Below are positions 43,624-52,377 of a DNA stretch of 64,000 nucleotides, in pieces. Position 1 is the stretch's first letter; each line of letters begins with the position of its first letter. The stretch is from a virus. The translations under genes and the position numbers were made by a program. The notes beneath the pieces were generated by a model that saw nothing but the letters and a program-made list of their open reading frames with translations, ran no database searches and was not told where the DNA came from. The stretch spans positions 64,001 through 128,000 of IMG/VR virus record IMGVR_UViG_3300025030_000041. One strand, written 5' to 3'.

Positions 43624-43882
43624 TTTTATTAATTTTTAGTTCAACTATTTTTTTGTATAACTCGTAAATATTTTCAACTGGAAATTTAGAATTTAAAGTA
43701 TTATCATTTTTAATAACCTCTAATAATTCTTTTTCTTTTGTTCTATTATAGTCTAAATCTTTTAGAATACTCTCTCGTTCATTTGATAAAAGTTGTAATC
43801 TGTTTTCAACATCGTTAATGTCGTCATATATTTTATTATATTCATTTATAATTTCAAGAATTTGCTCAACTATTTTTTCCAT
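43610..43882 (-). CDS. Small coiled-coil protein
   Basis: 90 aa, almost entirely helical with heptads (DVENRLQLLSNERESILKDL). Function unknown. It lies between the clamp loader and the membrane coiled-coil gene and overlaps the latter. Confidence 0.45.
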   Translation of the reverse strand: MEKIVEQILEIINEYNKIYDDINDVENRLQLLSNERESILKDLDYNRTKEKELLEVIKNDNTLNSKFPVENIYELYKKIVELKINKNENI

Positions 43883-43897
43883 TTAAATATTTTATTT

Positions 43898-44866
43898 TTA
43901 TTTATTTTCACCAAATAAATTACATAGTTCAAACACTAATGCAACTAAATTTACAGCTTTATCCATTACAAAACTTCTTTTATATTGGTATTCTGCAACT
44001 TTAATAAGTACTTTATTTATAAGAATACCTTTACTTGGATATTCTTTTATTATAAAATCTATAAATTGATTACCTAATTTTTCTAAGCATGCGTCACTAT
44101 TTTTTGAATATTTACTAATTATAAATTGATAATTTTTTATAGTATCATTATTACTAAAAAGTATTAACTTATATAATTCGACATATTGTTCGTCTATTTC
44201 ATTACTTGTTATTAATGATAATAAATCAGTGGAGCCACTATTTTTAAGTTCTTGTATTTTATTTAAAGTTCGTCTAAAGTCTGGAAAATTAGTTTCAATT
44301 AAATGATTTAGGGTAATACTATCATACTTTATATTAAATTTAGATAAAATTATTTTCAAAGTTGATACCCATTTATCTTTTAATTCATTTTTTTCATTAT
44401 TATCAATTGAATCAAAATTAATTGGGGTTAACCTACTTTTTATTTCAGCGGGTATTTTATTAATATTATTACATGTTGCGATGAACCGAGTATATTTACT
44501 ATATGTTTCAATAGTCGCTCTTAAACTTGCAAAAAAATTAGCACTTCCATACTCAGCTTCATCTAAAATAACAACTTTTATATCTGACTTTTGATCAATG
44601 CTTCTATTTTTACAAAAATCTATTATTTTTGTTCTTACTGTTTCAACAGACGACTCGTCTGAAATATTTAAATATAAATTATCATAATTAGACGCTAATA
44701 TTTTAGACACGCTAGATTTGCCTGTACCAGGACCGCCATATAATAATATATTTTGATTTAATTCTTGGTCTAAACTTGATATTATATTTTTAACCCTAGT
44801 TGGAAGTATTAATTGAGATATTTGTTTAGGCCTAAGTTTTTCTGTTAATAGTTCTTTTATTATCAT
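43898..44866 (-). CDS. Sliding-clamp loader ATPase (T4 gp44-like)
   Basis: 322 aa AAA+ protein. Walker A GGPGTGKSS (44-52), Walker B VVILDEAE (98-105), sensor 1 FIATCNN (128-134), arginine finger in IKSRL (142-146). N-terminal LRPKQISQLILP is typical of RFC-type loaders. It opens the sliding clamp for the phage polymerase. The small loader subunit and clamp are not in this window. Confidence 0.88.
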   Translation of the reverse strand: MIIKELLTEKLRPKQISQLILPTRVKNIISSLDQELNQNILLYGGPGTGKSSVSKILASNYDNLYLNISDESSVETVRTKIIDFCKNRSIDQKSDIKVVILDEAEYGSANFFASLRATIETYSKYTRFIATCNNINKIPAEIKSRLTPINFDSIDNNEKNELKDKWVSTLKIILSKFNIKYDSITLNHLIETNFPDFRRTLNKIQELKNSGSTDLLSLITSNEIDEQYVELYKLILFSNNDTIKNYQFIISKYSKNSDACLEKLGNQFIDFIIKEYPSKGILINKVLIKVAEYQYKRSFVMDKAVNLVALVFELCNLFGENK

Positions 44867-44900
44867 GTTTTTTTTAATTTGTGGGATTTCTCTAAGACAC

Positions 44901-44996
44901 TATATAAGTTTTTGTTTACAAATCTTTATAATTTTTTCATTCATAGTATTGATTTTATTATAGTTTAAACATATATATATATATATATATATATAA
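44901..44996 (-). repeat. Array-closing repeat, copy 2
   Basis: Reverse complement of 4591-4687: 68 of the 70 core positions agree, then an AT run of slightly different length. It follows the last gene of array 4 just as copy 1 follows array 1. The pair forms a 70-bp inverted repeat about 40 kb apart. Confidence 0.78.
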
Positions 44997-45039
44997 TAGT
45001 TATAAAACATTAAAACGATTTTATAACAACAAATATATG

Positions 45040-45198
45040 TTATTTAAGTATTTCATCTGTTGAATATCCTGTTAATAATAAGCTTTTTATTTCCAACCCA
45101 ATCATTCGTAAAAAAATTAAAAATGCTCTCATATTAGGCTTTCCTTGTTTTACAGTCTTCCAGTAATTGTTAAAAATGTATTTCAATGTAATAAACAT
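45040..45198 (-). CDS. Cassette gene: small helical protein (52 aa)
   Basis: 52 aa (MFITLKYIFNNYWKTVKQGK ... MIGLEIKSLLLTGYSTDEIL), basic and hydrophobic, no recognised family. It follows a solo hairpin-type core (CACCTAAC at 45240-45247, minus strand). Last gene of array 4. Confidence 0.45.
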   Translation of the reverse strand: MFITLKYIFNNYWKTVKQGKPNMRAFLIFLRMIGLEIKSLLLTGYSTDEILK

Positions 45199-45258
45199 AT
45201 TTTTAATTTTTTAGTTAAACACAAAGTTTATACCAAACTGTTAGGTGCATTTTTGTTT

Positions 45259-45741
45259 TCAATTTTTTTTGCCAACGCTCTTAAAAAGTTCGTTATACTT
45301 TGAAACCGTTACTTCTTCACAATCCTTTGGTATTTTAACATTCCATTTTTCATCAACGATAAAGCCGAAATATTCCTTATTGTTTTGAGCAAATCCAATC
45401 GTTTTAAATGGCGCACCATCAAATCCTATACATTGGTTTAATTCATCAATAGTAACTCTCATCGTAGCATCTAATTTGGCTTGTATTTCCTTCCCTGCTT
45501 TTGTATTCATTCTTGGTAGCCACTCGTTACCATTTACTTTTTTGAATACTTTCTCATCGGGTTTATCCTTAAATATTAAGGATGAAAAACCCCCCCACAC
45601 AAGCCAATAGCCACCTCGCCATTGATCAAAACCGATTTCTTTTGCAATGGCTTTATCTGCTTTTAATACTGCATCCGCTTTTTCGGATATTACTTGGAAT
45701 TTATTCCCTGTTTCTGATGTTTTTTTTGTTATAAAGTGCAT
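45259..45741 (-). CDS. Cassette gene: hypothetical protein
   Basis: 160 aa, soluble, with WRGGYWLVWGG and a C-terminal FIVDEKWNVKIPKDCEEVTV; no family recognised with confidence. Noticeably less AT-rich than phage core genes, like other array members. Confidence 0.5.
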   Translation of the reverse strand: MHFITKKTSETGNKFQVISEKADAVLKADKAIAKEIGFDQWRGGYWLVWGGFSSLIFKDKPDEKVFKKVNGNEWLPRMNTKAGKEIQAKLDATMRVTIDELNQCIGFDGAPFKTIGFAQNNKEYFGFIVDEKWNVKIPKDCEEVTVSKYNELFKSVGKKN

Positions 45742-45845
45742 ATCATTTATTTTAAATTGTTATATAGTCGTGTTCCAATCAAACATTCGTGGTAAATTGA
45801 ACGAGAGAAAAGAAAACAGTTTTGACACCCCGCTTAATGATTTAA

Positions 45846-46364
45846 TTATCCAAATCTAATTCTTCCATTAGGGTATTTAATCCAAAACTTTTTTATTTCT
45901 TCAATGACGGCATCTTTTCCTATTTCAGACAGTGAGTATACCAAAAATATGTCATTATTTCTTTTCTCAAAGAAATCCAATGTTTCTTCTAAAGATAACA
46001 ACTCATCATCTGGATATTTTCCTATTCTAAATATATCATGTATTCCATCAATGCCTTTGTAAAAACTATTATTTTTTTCACAATATTCTAACCTTAAAAC
46101 ATCTTGTGAATGATGTAGAGTAGCCAATTTACAAAGCCGTTTTTCAACTCTGCTATAAATTCTTTTTAATACAGATAAACAATATTTAGAATTTTCTATT
46201 GTTTTGTCATCAAATAAGAATTTCTCATCTTCTAATAATTTATTGTCAATGTGTCTTTCGTAATAACCCATTTTTTTACTTAAATGTATTAAATACTTTT
46301 CTCTTACTTCTTCATAAGAGGGTTGAATTTCTAATTTATTTGAAAACCAAGTATGACATCCCAT
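45846..46364 (-). CDS. Cassette gene: MGCHTWF-type hypothetical protein
   Basis: 172 aa. The opening MGCHTWFSNKLE is one I recognise from Bacteroidota hypothetical proteins. Helical, with Cys/His residues that could bind metal; function unknown. Part of array 4. Confidence 0.52.
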   Translation of the reverse strand: MGCHTWFSNKLEIQPSYEEVREKYLIHLSKKMGYYERHIDNKLLEDEKFLFDDKTIENSKYCLSVLKRIYSRVEKRLCKLATLHHSQDVLRLEYCEKNNSFYKGIDGIHDIFRIGKYPDDELLSLEETLDFFEKRNNDIFLVYSLSEIGKDAVIEEIKKFWIKYPNGRIRFG

Positions 46365-46403
46365 ATTTTTAATCGTTTAATTATTTCCTTTCCTAAAAAT
46401 GTT

Positions 46404-46517
46404 TTATTTTTTCTTCTGCTCCGAATGAATTGTAGTGGAAGCTCCTGCTGCTAACAAAGGATATAAGAAAGTAATTTTTTCTTGTCTATTTTTAATGGTA
46501 AAAAATTCCATTCTCAT
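46404..46517 (-). CDS. Cassette gene: 37-aa peptide read through hairpin site 11
   Basis: MRMEFFTIKNRQEKITFLYP then LLAAGASTTIHSEQKKK. The start lies in the left arm and the right arm encodes YPLLAAG. It is the first frame behind promoter repeat D, so it may be a real small protein or a leader for the array. Confidence 0.42.
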   Translation of the reverse strand: MRMEFFTIKNRQEKITFLYPLLAAGASTTIHSEQKKK

Positions 46518-46530
46518 ATCCTCATCGTTA
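46450..46530 (-). repeat. attC-like imperfect hairpin site 11 (minus strand)
   Basis: On the minus strand TAACGATGAGGATATGAGAA pairs with TTCTTATATCCTTTGTTAGC with two mismatches and GATG facing AA at the core. Same design as the plus-strand sites, so array 4 is an inverted array of the same kind. Confidence 0.7.
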
Positions 46531-46649
46531 TATTTAATACAAAAATAATAAAAAGTTTTGATATATTATAGAGCTTAGTACTTTATTTTTGTATTAAATA
46601 TAACGAGTAAATATAATTAATTGATAATCAATCTACTAAATTATTAAAT
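46527..46649 (-). repeat. Array-heading promoter repeat, copy D (inverted)
   Basis: Reverse-oriented copy of the A-C element: GATTATCAATTAATTATATT arm, paired inner arms, leftward TATTTTTG box at 46540-46547, ending in ATATAAC. It heads array 4 on the minus strand. Confidence 0.8.
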
Positions 46650-46688
46650 TTATTGAGTATATAGTTTTAAATAAATAAATAACATAAT

Positions 46689-47384
46689 ATGAAATATTTT
46701 TATTCTTATATTGAATTTATTAATGAAAGTTTAAGCAGTGATACTTTAAAATTTGAAAAAAAATATAGTATTAAACTTGATAAAACTATTGCATTAGAAT
46801 ATTTAGACGTTTTAAATAAAATATTTAATTTATTTGATTTAGCATATATTAATTCTATATTTTCTAAAATTACATTTTTAAATTTAGGAGCCATCCACGG
46901 CGAATACGACCCATATAGTAAAGCCTTAATTATTAATCCAAAAATTTTTAAATATAAAAAGCATTATGGTACTAAAGATAATAAATATCCGTCGTATATT
47001 CACACTATAATACATGAGATCGGCCACGCGATTGATAATTATAAATTGTCGTTATCACCAGATTGGCTAGCTATTTCAGATTGGAAAAAGCATTCAATAG
47101 AAAATCAAGTTCCAAATGAGTATTTAAGATACACTGAAAAACGAATTGGTAGAACAACTGATAACTTAAAATTAGATACGTCAGACTGGATTTATAAAAA
47201 AAATTCTAGCTTTGCTAGAGAATATAGCAAAAAAAGTCCAATGGAAGATTTTGCTGATTCGTTTAGTTTTGTAATACTCGGGTTTGATGATAAATTCAAA
47301 GGTGATACTGGCCAACTAAAATTAAAATATATAAAAAATATTTTAAAAGATAAAGTTAAAAAAGAAAATTTAAAGGAGCTTTAA
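46689..47384 (+). CDS. Zinc metalloprotease-like protein with capsid-targeting-like leader
   Basis: 231 aa. HTIIHEIGHAID (around residues 110-121) is an HExxH zincin motif, with a downstream EDFADSF (about 190-196) as possible third ligand, as in gluzincin/ADAM-like phage toxins. Leader MKYFYSYIEFINES resembles the T4 capsid-targeting sequence with an INE cut site, so the enzyme may be packaged and injected. An AATAAATA late-box variant lies just upstream. Confidence 0.62.
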   Translation: MKYFYSYIEFINESLSSDTLKFEKKYSIKLDKTIALEYLDVLNKIFNLFDLAYINSIFSKITFLNLGAIHGEYDPYSKALIINPKIFKYKKHYGTKDNKYPSYIHTIIHEIGHAIDNYKLSLSPDWLAISDWKKHSIENQVPNEYLRYTEKRIGRTTDNLKLDTSDWIYKKNSSFAREYSKKSPMEDFADSFSFVILGFDDKFKGDTGQLKLKYIKNILKDKVKKENLKEL

Positions 47385-47462
47385 TTCAAATAAATTAATA
47401 TTGAAATGTTTTTAGTATGATAAAGCTCGCAATTTTCTAATTTAATTAGTAAAGTTTCCATT

Positions 47463-47884
47463 ATTTTTATTTTTAGTTAAATTTATAAATTTAATTAAAA
47501 AAGAATGTAGGATTACTCCATTAATGCAGACGGCATACTGCGATTTTTATTTTATAACTCAACCAATATAGTTATTCGCGCCGTGTTTATTTTTATAATT
47601 AATTTCTTGTTAATTCAAAAATACATTCTTTTTATTTAAAAATTACGCCAGATACCCATATTAATATAAACTCTAACCACTATAATCTACTACGGTAGAG
47701 ATGTTTGCAAGTTGTCTCATATAGAACTGAACCTATCAGTTTTGATAAAGCTATTATTTAAGATAATAAACTTATTGCAATCATTATTAATGGGGTTTCA
47801 AATAACTACATGTTTAATAGTGTAAAAATAATAAATTCTAGCGATATAAAAAATAGTTTTTATAACTATTTGACAATTAGTAAA
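47463..47884. other. Gene-poor gap with decayed coding traces
   Basis: No intact gene over about 420 nt. It holds the structured element at 47498-47633 and, on the minus strand near 47690-47830, broken frames such as NKFIILNNSFIKTDR and GSVLYETTCKHLYRS interrupted by stops, which look like a degraded gene. A 26-codon frame (METLLIKLENCELYHTKN ...) at 47381-47461 minus may be another remnant. Confidence 0.4.
47498..47633. ncRNA. Possible structured RNA between metalloprotease and minus-strand genes
   Basis: AAAAAGAATGTA (47498) and TACATTCTTTTT (47622) are perfect 12-bp inverted arms closing about 112 nt. Inside are a GCAG/CTGC hairpin around ACGGCATA, and GCGCCGTG that could pair with the ACGGC loop. 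The right arm ends in a T-run like a terminator. No tRNA or known RNA family recognised. Confidence 0.35.
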
Positions 47885-48058
47885 TTAAAATTTAGAGGAT
47901 TGGCTTTCTTGGTATATTGTTATTAATAGTGTTATAACTTGGCATTTTTGAACATCGTCTAAATTAGAATTAATAATGAACAATTCAATATCATTTAGTT
48001 TATTTTCAGAAAAATTTGTATTTTTCTTGAAATTATTAAATAGTTTTTTCCATTCCAT
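47885..48058 (-). CDS. Small hypothetical protein (57 aa)
   Basis: MEWKKLFNNFKKNTNFSENK ... VITLLITIYQESQSSKF, helical with a hydrophobic C-terminal stretch. It follows the 368-aa leader-bearing gene by 14 nt in the same direction. Unrecognised. Confidence 0.45.
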   Translation of the reverse strand: MEWKKLFNNFKKNTNFSENKLNDIELFIINSNLDDVQKCQVITLLITIYQESQSSKF

Positions 48059-48072
48059 TGTATTACATAGTT

Positions 48073-49179
48073 TTATTGATTTCTAAGGTCTACTTCTATT
48101 TCTTTTCCTATTTTCTTTAATTTTTCAATTCCATTTTTATTATCAGTTGCTAAAATATCTTTCATTATAGAATTAAAGTCTTGCGCTTTTAGATGAGACA
48201 AATATGCTATTATATTATTTCTATATTTTTCATATCCTGAATCATAAATTGCAGTATTTAGTTTTTCCCAATAGGCTGGACCAATTCGTAATGCCATATT
48301 TTCTTGGCTTAACGAATCAGTTTTATCTATTACATATTTATTCTCTTCTGGAGATAGCTGGGTGTGCTGAGTTAACACTTCAACTACGCCTTTAACTAAT
48401 TCATGTACCAAAAAAGGAAATGATGTTGCCATTGATTCCACTTTAGGAGTATCTCCGGATAAATCTATTTTAACTTTACCTACTCCAGCTTTCTGGCCAG
48501 CTTGCTTTATAATTTCATCAGGAGTTATCCAATACCCATATTCAGTTAATATATTTAAAATAGTATACATATCAGTTAACCCAGGGTGTATCTTTTCGAG
48601 GTCATCTTGTATTAAATAATATGCATATTGTGTTTTTACGGCTGCTCCTTGAATTAACCCATTAATAAATTTACGTTTTTCAACTTCTAAATTTAATTCC
48701 TCTAAATTTTTTAATTTTTTAGGGTCTACTGGAATATCAGATATATCTATATTGCCACCGCCTTCGCTTAAATTTGCATTTAATATTAAGTCATCGTCAG
48801 ACAAATTAAATTCTTTTTTAACAAGGTCAACTGCCAATTTTTCTAATTTTTTAGAATTATTAGCTTCTATTTTTAATATAGTATTATATACATTAACTAA
48901 TATTGGATGTACGTCTCTAATATTAATAACTTCAGTTTTAATATTTAAATATTTTTTTAGTCTATCAATTACATCTTTAAATCTTTTAGATGCTATTAAT
49001 TGGTCAAATGTATCATTATTTTCAGGGTTAGGATATGCTGGATTTTTAGCAAGAGGGTGTTCGCCTTTATTAAAAGACTTCTCTATTCCAGATTCCATAC
49101 GATTTTGGTCATCGTATGATATTGGAGCTTCTGTAATAAATTCTTCAAATAATTTTGTATATTTATTTACACATTTCAT
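48073..49179 (-). CDS. Putative internal head protein with capsid-targeting-like leader
   Basis: 368 aa. YTKLFEEFITEAP (residues 7-19) is a capsid-targeting-type leader with an ITE cut site. The body is mostly helical without enzyme motifs I can name (FLVHELVKGVVEVL is not a full HExxH). It precedes a holin-like gene's stop by about 10 nt in the late minus-strand operon. Confidence 0.5.
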   Translation of the reverse strand: MKCVNKYTKLFEEFITEAPISYDDQNRMESGIEKSFNKGEHPLAKNPAYPNPENNDTFDQLIASKRFKDVIDRLKKYLNIKTEVINIRDVHPILVNVYNTILKIEANNSKKLEKLAVDLVKKEFNLSDDDLILNANLSEGGGNIDISDIPVDPKKLKNLEELNLEVEKRKFINGLIQGAAVKTQYAYYLIQDDLEKIHPGLTDMYTILNILTEYGYWITPDEIIKQAGQKAGVGKVKIDLSGDTPKVESMATSFPFLVHELVKGVVEVLTQHTQLSPEENKYVIDKTDSLSQENMALRIGPAYWEKLNTAIYDSGYEKYRNNIIAYLSHLKAQDFNSIMKDILATDNKNGIEKLKKIGKEIEVDLRNQ

Positions 49180-49188
49180 AGTGTAGTA

Positions 49189-49737
49189 TTATTTTATTTT
49201 TTTAGATTTAGTATTAGTTCCTTGACTATAAGATCCGCCTATAAGTTTTTGCTTAATTTGATCAATTAATACTGTATATTTTTTATTAGTAATAACTCCT
49301 AAATTTTCTATCACTGAAATTAAATATTCCATATTTATATATCCTAATATAAATGTATGAAGCCCACTATATATGCTATATATTATACTATTATTTTTTT
49401 CATACTGTAATTTTAAGCTCTGTACTACAAAGACCACACATATCCATACGAATACCTTTAATCCAAATCTAGAAAATTTCCTTGATTCAATTTTGTGTCC
49501 TTTAATCTTCGATGCTACAATTCCAGTTATTAATTCTAATATTAATAGGATAAAAAATGCAGCGAACGTTATTATATATAAACCTAAAAATTTTTCTGAA
49601 AAATATTGTAAACTCGTAACAATTATACTAAATGGTATAGTAAACCATAAAAACTTAGTATGAATTAAAGACTGGCTAAAGTCTATATAATCATTAAACC
49701 CAAAATTTATGACTAATGAATCAAATAACTTTCTCAT
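49189..49737 (-). CDS. Holin-like membrane protein (phage holin 4 family type)
   Basis: 182 aa with about four hydrophobic segments between residues 30 and 140. LELITGIVASKIKGHKIESR followed by KFSRFGLKVFVW matches the conserved E..TGi.as...g..i.S.k....K core of holin_4 proteins. It would permeabilise the inner membrane at lysis. An exact TATAAATA box lies 21 nt before the start, consistent with late timing. Confidence 0.7.
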   Translation of the reverse strand: MRKLFDSLVINFGFNDYIDFSQSLIHTKFLWFTIPFSIIVTSLQYFSEKFLGLYIITFAAFFILLILELITGIVASKIKGHKIESRKFSRFGLKVFVWICVVFVVQSLKLQYEKNNSIIYSIYSGLHTFILGYINMEYLISVIENLGVITNKKYTVLIDQIKQKLIGGSYSQGTNTKSKKIK

Positions 49738-49757
49738 AAAAAACTCACATTTTTATT

Positions 49758-49765
49758 TATTTATA
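49758..49765 (-). promoter_or_regulatory. T4-type late promoter box
   Basis: TATAAATA on the minus strand 21 nt upstream of the holin-like gene; third exact copy at this spacing. Confidence 0.58.
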
Positions 49766-49785
49766 TAAGTTTCTTGTGTATTAAT

Positions 49786-50841
49786 TCATAAGGACTCTAT
49801 GTAATTCTTAACTTCTTCAATTTGTTCCAGTTGTATATCAGGAAAAATAATATTTAAATTTAAAATATACGAGGTCAATACTCCTGAGATATTAATTCCT
49901 TTATATGGAATAGTAATAGATTTCTTTTCTAGCTTTGGTTTTATATTTAAATTATAAGTTGATCCTTCGATAGTTTCAATTTGTTTAATACATCCAAACC
50001 ATGCATCAGTTAATGTTAAATTAATAAGTTGGGTAATATTAAAATTATTATCAAATTCTATAGTATTTGGTATTTCACTTATTACATTAATAAATAAATT
50101 TCCGATATAATATTTATTATTTTCTAGGTATTCATTTCCTTGATTTTGTATTTTAATTTTAAAAGTTAAATATTTTTTGTCTTTATTTTTAAATATAGAA
50201 TAATTAAAAGGTTTATGACGTATATTTAAATTTATTTTAATTCGTTCTTTTATTGTATTATGACCATCATTACATGTATTACATTTACTTTTTATTTTTC
50301 CAGCTCCGTTGCAGTTAGAACATGGTTCAACATTTGCACCATATAAATAATACTCTGGATTTTTATCCATTTTATATCCTTTCCCACTACATTCCGTACA
50401 TATATTGTATGATTTAGTTTTACAATTTACACAAAGTTGTATTTGGTCATAATTTAAATAATAGTCTATACCATTTAATAAATCCTTAAAAATAACGGTA
50501 ATTTCCTTATTAATATCTAAATTTAATTTAGACTTAAATGACGATGTATAAAAACTAGTATTAAAACTGCCAAAATCTGAAAAATCAAATTTTTGATGGT
50601 GGTTCCAATTAAATCTATTATTGCTAGTATTAATATTTAATTTATAATCGTAATTACGTCTTTTTTGTATATCTGATAAAGTAGAGTACGCTTCATTTAT
50701 AGTTTTCATTTTTTCTTCAGACTCTTTATTATTTGGGTTTCTGTCTGGATGCAACTCCATTGCTAATTTTTTATACGCTCTTTTTATATCTTCTATTGAT
50801 GCATTTGTAGAAATACCAAGGGTATTATAAAAATTTTTCAT
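49786..50841 (-). CDS. dnaJ: DnaJ-type co-chaperone
   Basis: 351 aa. J domain at 1-70 with HPD at 31-33 ([15 protein letters not shown]) and the DIKRAYKKL helix. A Gly/Phe-poor linker follows, then a Cys-rich zinc region ([20 protein letters not shown] ... [17 protein letters not shown]) with four CxxC pairs, and a C-terminal substrate-binding domain. Host Hsp70 is the expected partner. It could aid virion assembly or replication. A full-length DnaJ is uncommon in phages. Confidence 0.85.
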   Translation of the reverse strand: MKNFYNTLGISTNASIEDIKRAYKKLAMELHPDRNPNNKESEEKMKTINEAYSTLSDIQKRRNYDYKLNINTSNNRFNWNHHQKFDFSDFGSFNTSFYTSSFKSKLNLDINKEITVIFKDLLNGIDYYLNYDQIQLCVNCKTKSYNICTECSGKGYKMDKNPEYYLYGANVEPCSNCNGAGKIKSKCNTCNDGHNTIKERIKINLNIRHKPFNYSIFKNKDKKYLTFKIKIQNQGNEYLENNKYYIGNLFINVISEIPNTIEFDNNFNITQLINLTLTDAWFGCIKQIETIEGSTYNLNIKPKLEKKSITIPYKGINISGVLTSYILNLNIIFPDIQLEQIEEVKNYIESL

Positions 50842-50862
50842 TTTATTTTTTATTTTTAAAAT

Positions 50863-50896
50863 AAAAAGGCCTATTGATGAATCGATAGGCCTTTTT
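50863..50896. terminator. Bidirectional-type terminator between MoxR and dnaJ genes
   Basis: AAAAAGGCCTAT pairs perfectly with ATAGGCCTTTTT around a 10-nt loop. It lies 19 nt past the MoxR-like gene stop, upstream of dnaJ, so dnaJ needs its own promoter. Confidence 0.85.
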
Positions 50897-50914
50897 CAAA
50901 TTATTTAATGTGAT

Positions 50915-52075
50915 TTATAAAACATTGAATAATTTAGTAAAGTGATCTTTAAATGAATTTTTAAGTTTAGTATAATTATTAGAAGACTTAATAGTATTGC
51001 AGTCGGCCTTTTCAATAATCTTAAGTAAAACTGATGCAAATTCGTCATCACTTAATATTTTAAAAAACTTTATTAAGTTGTCAATCTGTGTATCAGTTAA
51101 GTTTTCAATTTTAATATCTTCTTTTATTTTAAATAAAAGTTCACTTATTTTATCCCTAGACGACCCCTTAATTTGTTTTTCTATAATATTATATTTATTT
51201 AAAATGTCATCTACTGTAAAATACTTAGAATTTTCGCAAAATTTAATAAATTTAGCAATAGAAGCACCAATATATGAACTCCCAATACTTTTTAAATCTA
51301 AAAGCCAGTTATCTGTATTATCTAAATTAATTCCATAATTTTTTATAATATAGTCTGACAGAAATGTCCAACTTCTAGGAGTGGCGTATGCTGCTTGATT
51401 TTCATTAGGTAATTTAAATAATTCTTCAGGATATGTCTTTATATAATCAATAATAATTGGATGAATGTTAGTATCGATAGTAGCAAAATCATCTAGCCAT
51501 TCTTGTGTTGTTAAATTATGCTTTTTATGTATTAATCTATTGTTTAAAGCAGAATCAAAAATTTCTACTTCTGTTCCGTCTTCTTCTCCTAAATTCCCGG
51601 AAGCAATCATTAAGACATTATCATTAAATTTAAAATTGGTTCCTATTCCCCTCTCTAATAAAATCTGTAATGCTGCATTACGAACAGATAACGACGCCCT
51701 ATTTAATTCTTCAAAATGAACTATTGTAGGATTAATATTAGACTCGACTGACCATTTTGGGATAGCATAATCTAAAACTGGTATTTCATTATTATTATAA
51801 TTAATCTTTGAAAGAACTGGGTATAATCCAATGTCAGTTTCATCAATTAGACTAAGACGAATATCCATATATTGGAATCCTAATTTTTTAGCAATTGCTC
51901 GAGGAGTTGCTGACTTAGCTACTCCAGGTGGTCCGGATATAAATAATACTCCACTTTTTGCGTTCATAATCTTAAAGTACTGTAATTGTACTTTAGTTAA
52001 AGTTGAAAGTTTTTTTTGAATATCTTTCATATCCTTTCCATTTTTCAAAATTGAAATTCCATTTTTTAAATTCAT
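50915..52075 (-). CDS. MoxR-family AAA+ ATPase
   Basis: 386 aa. Walker A GPPGVAKS (48-55), Walker B VHFEELNR (119-126), sensor 1 MIASGN near 163, and NNRLIHKKHN supplying the arginine finger region. MoxR ATPases act as chaperones that load or insert metals, typically with a von Willebrand A-domain partner; such a partner is encoded at 52378-53658. The ORF has a short N-terminal extension before the ATPase core. Confidence 0.82.
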   Translation of the reverse strand: MNLKNGISILKNGKDMKDIQKKLSTLTKVQLQYFKIMNAKSGVLFISGPPGVAKSATPRAIAKKLGFQYMDIRLSLIDETDIGLYPVLSKINYNNNEIPVLDYAIPKWSVESNINPTIVHFEELNRASLSVRNAALQILLERGIGTNFKFNDNVLMIASGNLGEEDGTEVEIFDSALNNRLIHKKHNLTTQEWLDDFATIDTNIHPIIIDYIKTYPEELFKLPNENQAAYATPRSWTFLSDYIIKNYGINLDNTDNWLLDLKSIGSSYIGASIAKFIKFCENSKYFTVDDILNKYNIIEKQIKGSSRDKISELLFKIKEDIKIENLTDTQIDNLIKFFKILSDDEFASVLLKIIEKADCNTIKSSNNYTKLKNSFKDHFTKLFNVL

Positions 52076-52100
52076 TTTTTTTTCGTTTTATTTAATTTAA

Positions 52101-52124
52101 AAAGCCAGTATTTAAACTGGCCTT
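52101..52124 (-). terminator. Terminator after the histone H1-like gene
   Basis: GCCAGT and ACTGGC pair around TTTAAA-type loop bases, flanked by A- and T-runs, 20 nt past the stop at 52144. Confidence 0.7.
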
Positions 52125-52143
52125 CTAAATTAGAATTTAATTT

Positions 52144-52326
52144 TTATGATTTTTTAGTTTTCTTATTTTCTTGAACATCAAGCCGAAGTTCTTGAAATAA
52201 TTTTTTTCCATCTTGCGCGGATTTTCTAAGTCTAGAACCTGCACTAGAGTTACCTTTTTCATAAAATTTATTAGCATCGTCTTCCATAGAAGCTACTAAT
52301 TCTTTAAGTTTGTTAAAAATTTCCAT
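52144..52326 (-). CDS. Histone H1-like DNA-binding protein
   Basis: 60 aa. MEIFNKLKELVASMEDDANK, FYEKGNSSAGSRLRKSAQ and a Lys-rich end (VQENKKTKKS) follow the histone H1-like (Hc1-type) proteins of Bacteroidota. Probably binds phage or host DNA; it may compact the packaged genome or modulate the nucleoid. The match to a host family supports a Bacteroidota host. Confidence 0.75.
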   Translation of the reverse strand: MEIFNKLKELVASMEDDANKFYEKGNSSAGSRLRKSAQDGKKLFQELRLDVQENKKTKKS

Positions 52327-52377
52327 GTTTTGTTTTTATTATTTTATTGTTTTATATATTAAGATATTGATTTTGTT

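Noticed and set aside
45190-45260. Complete attC-like hairpin before the 52-aa gene in array 4
   Set aside because: A CACCTAAC core and a GGTATAAACTTTGTG arm are present, but no complementary second arm was found nearby; kept only as a solo core.
47690-47790. tRNA-like stretch (GGTTCAGTT with flanking short stem, minus strand)
   Set aside because: No matching acceptor strand, D arm or anticodon arm could be drawn; the loop lacks the conserved A after TTCR.
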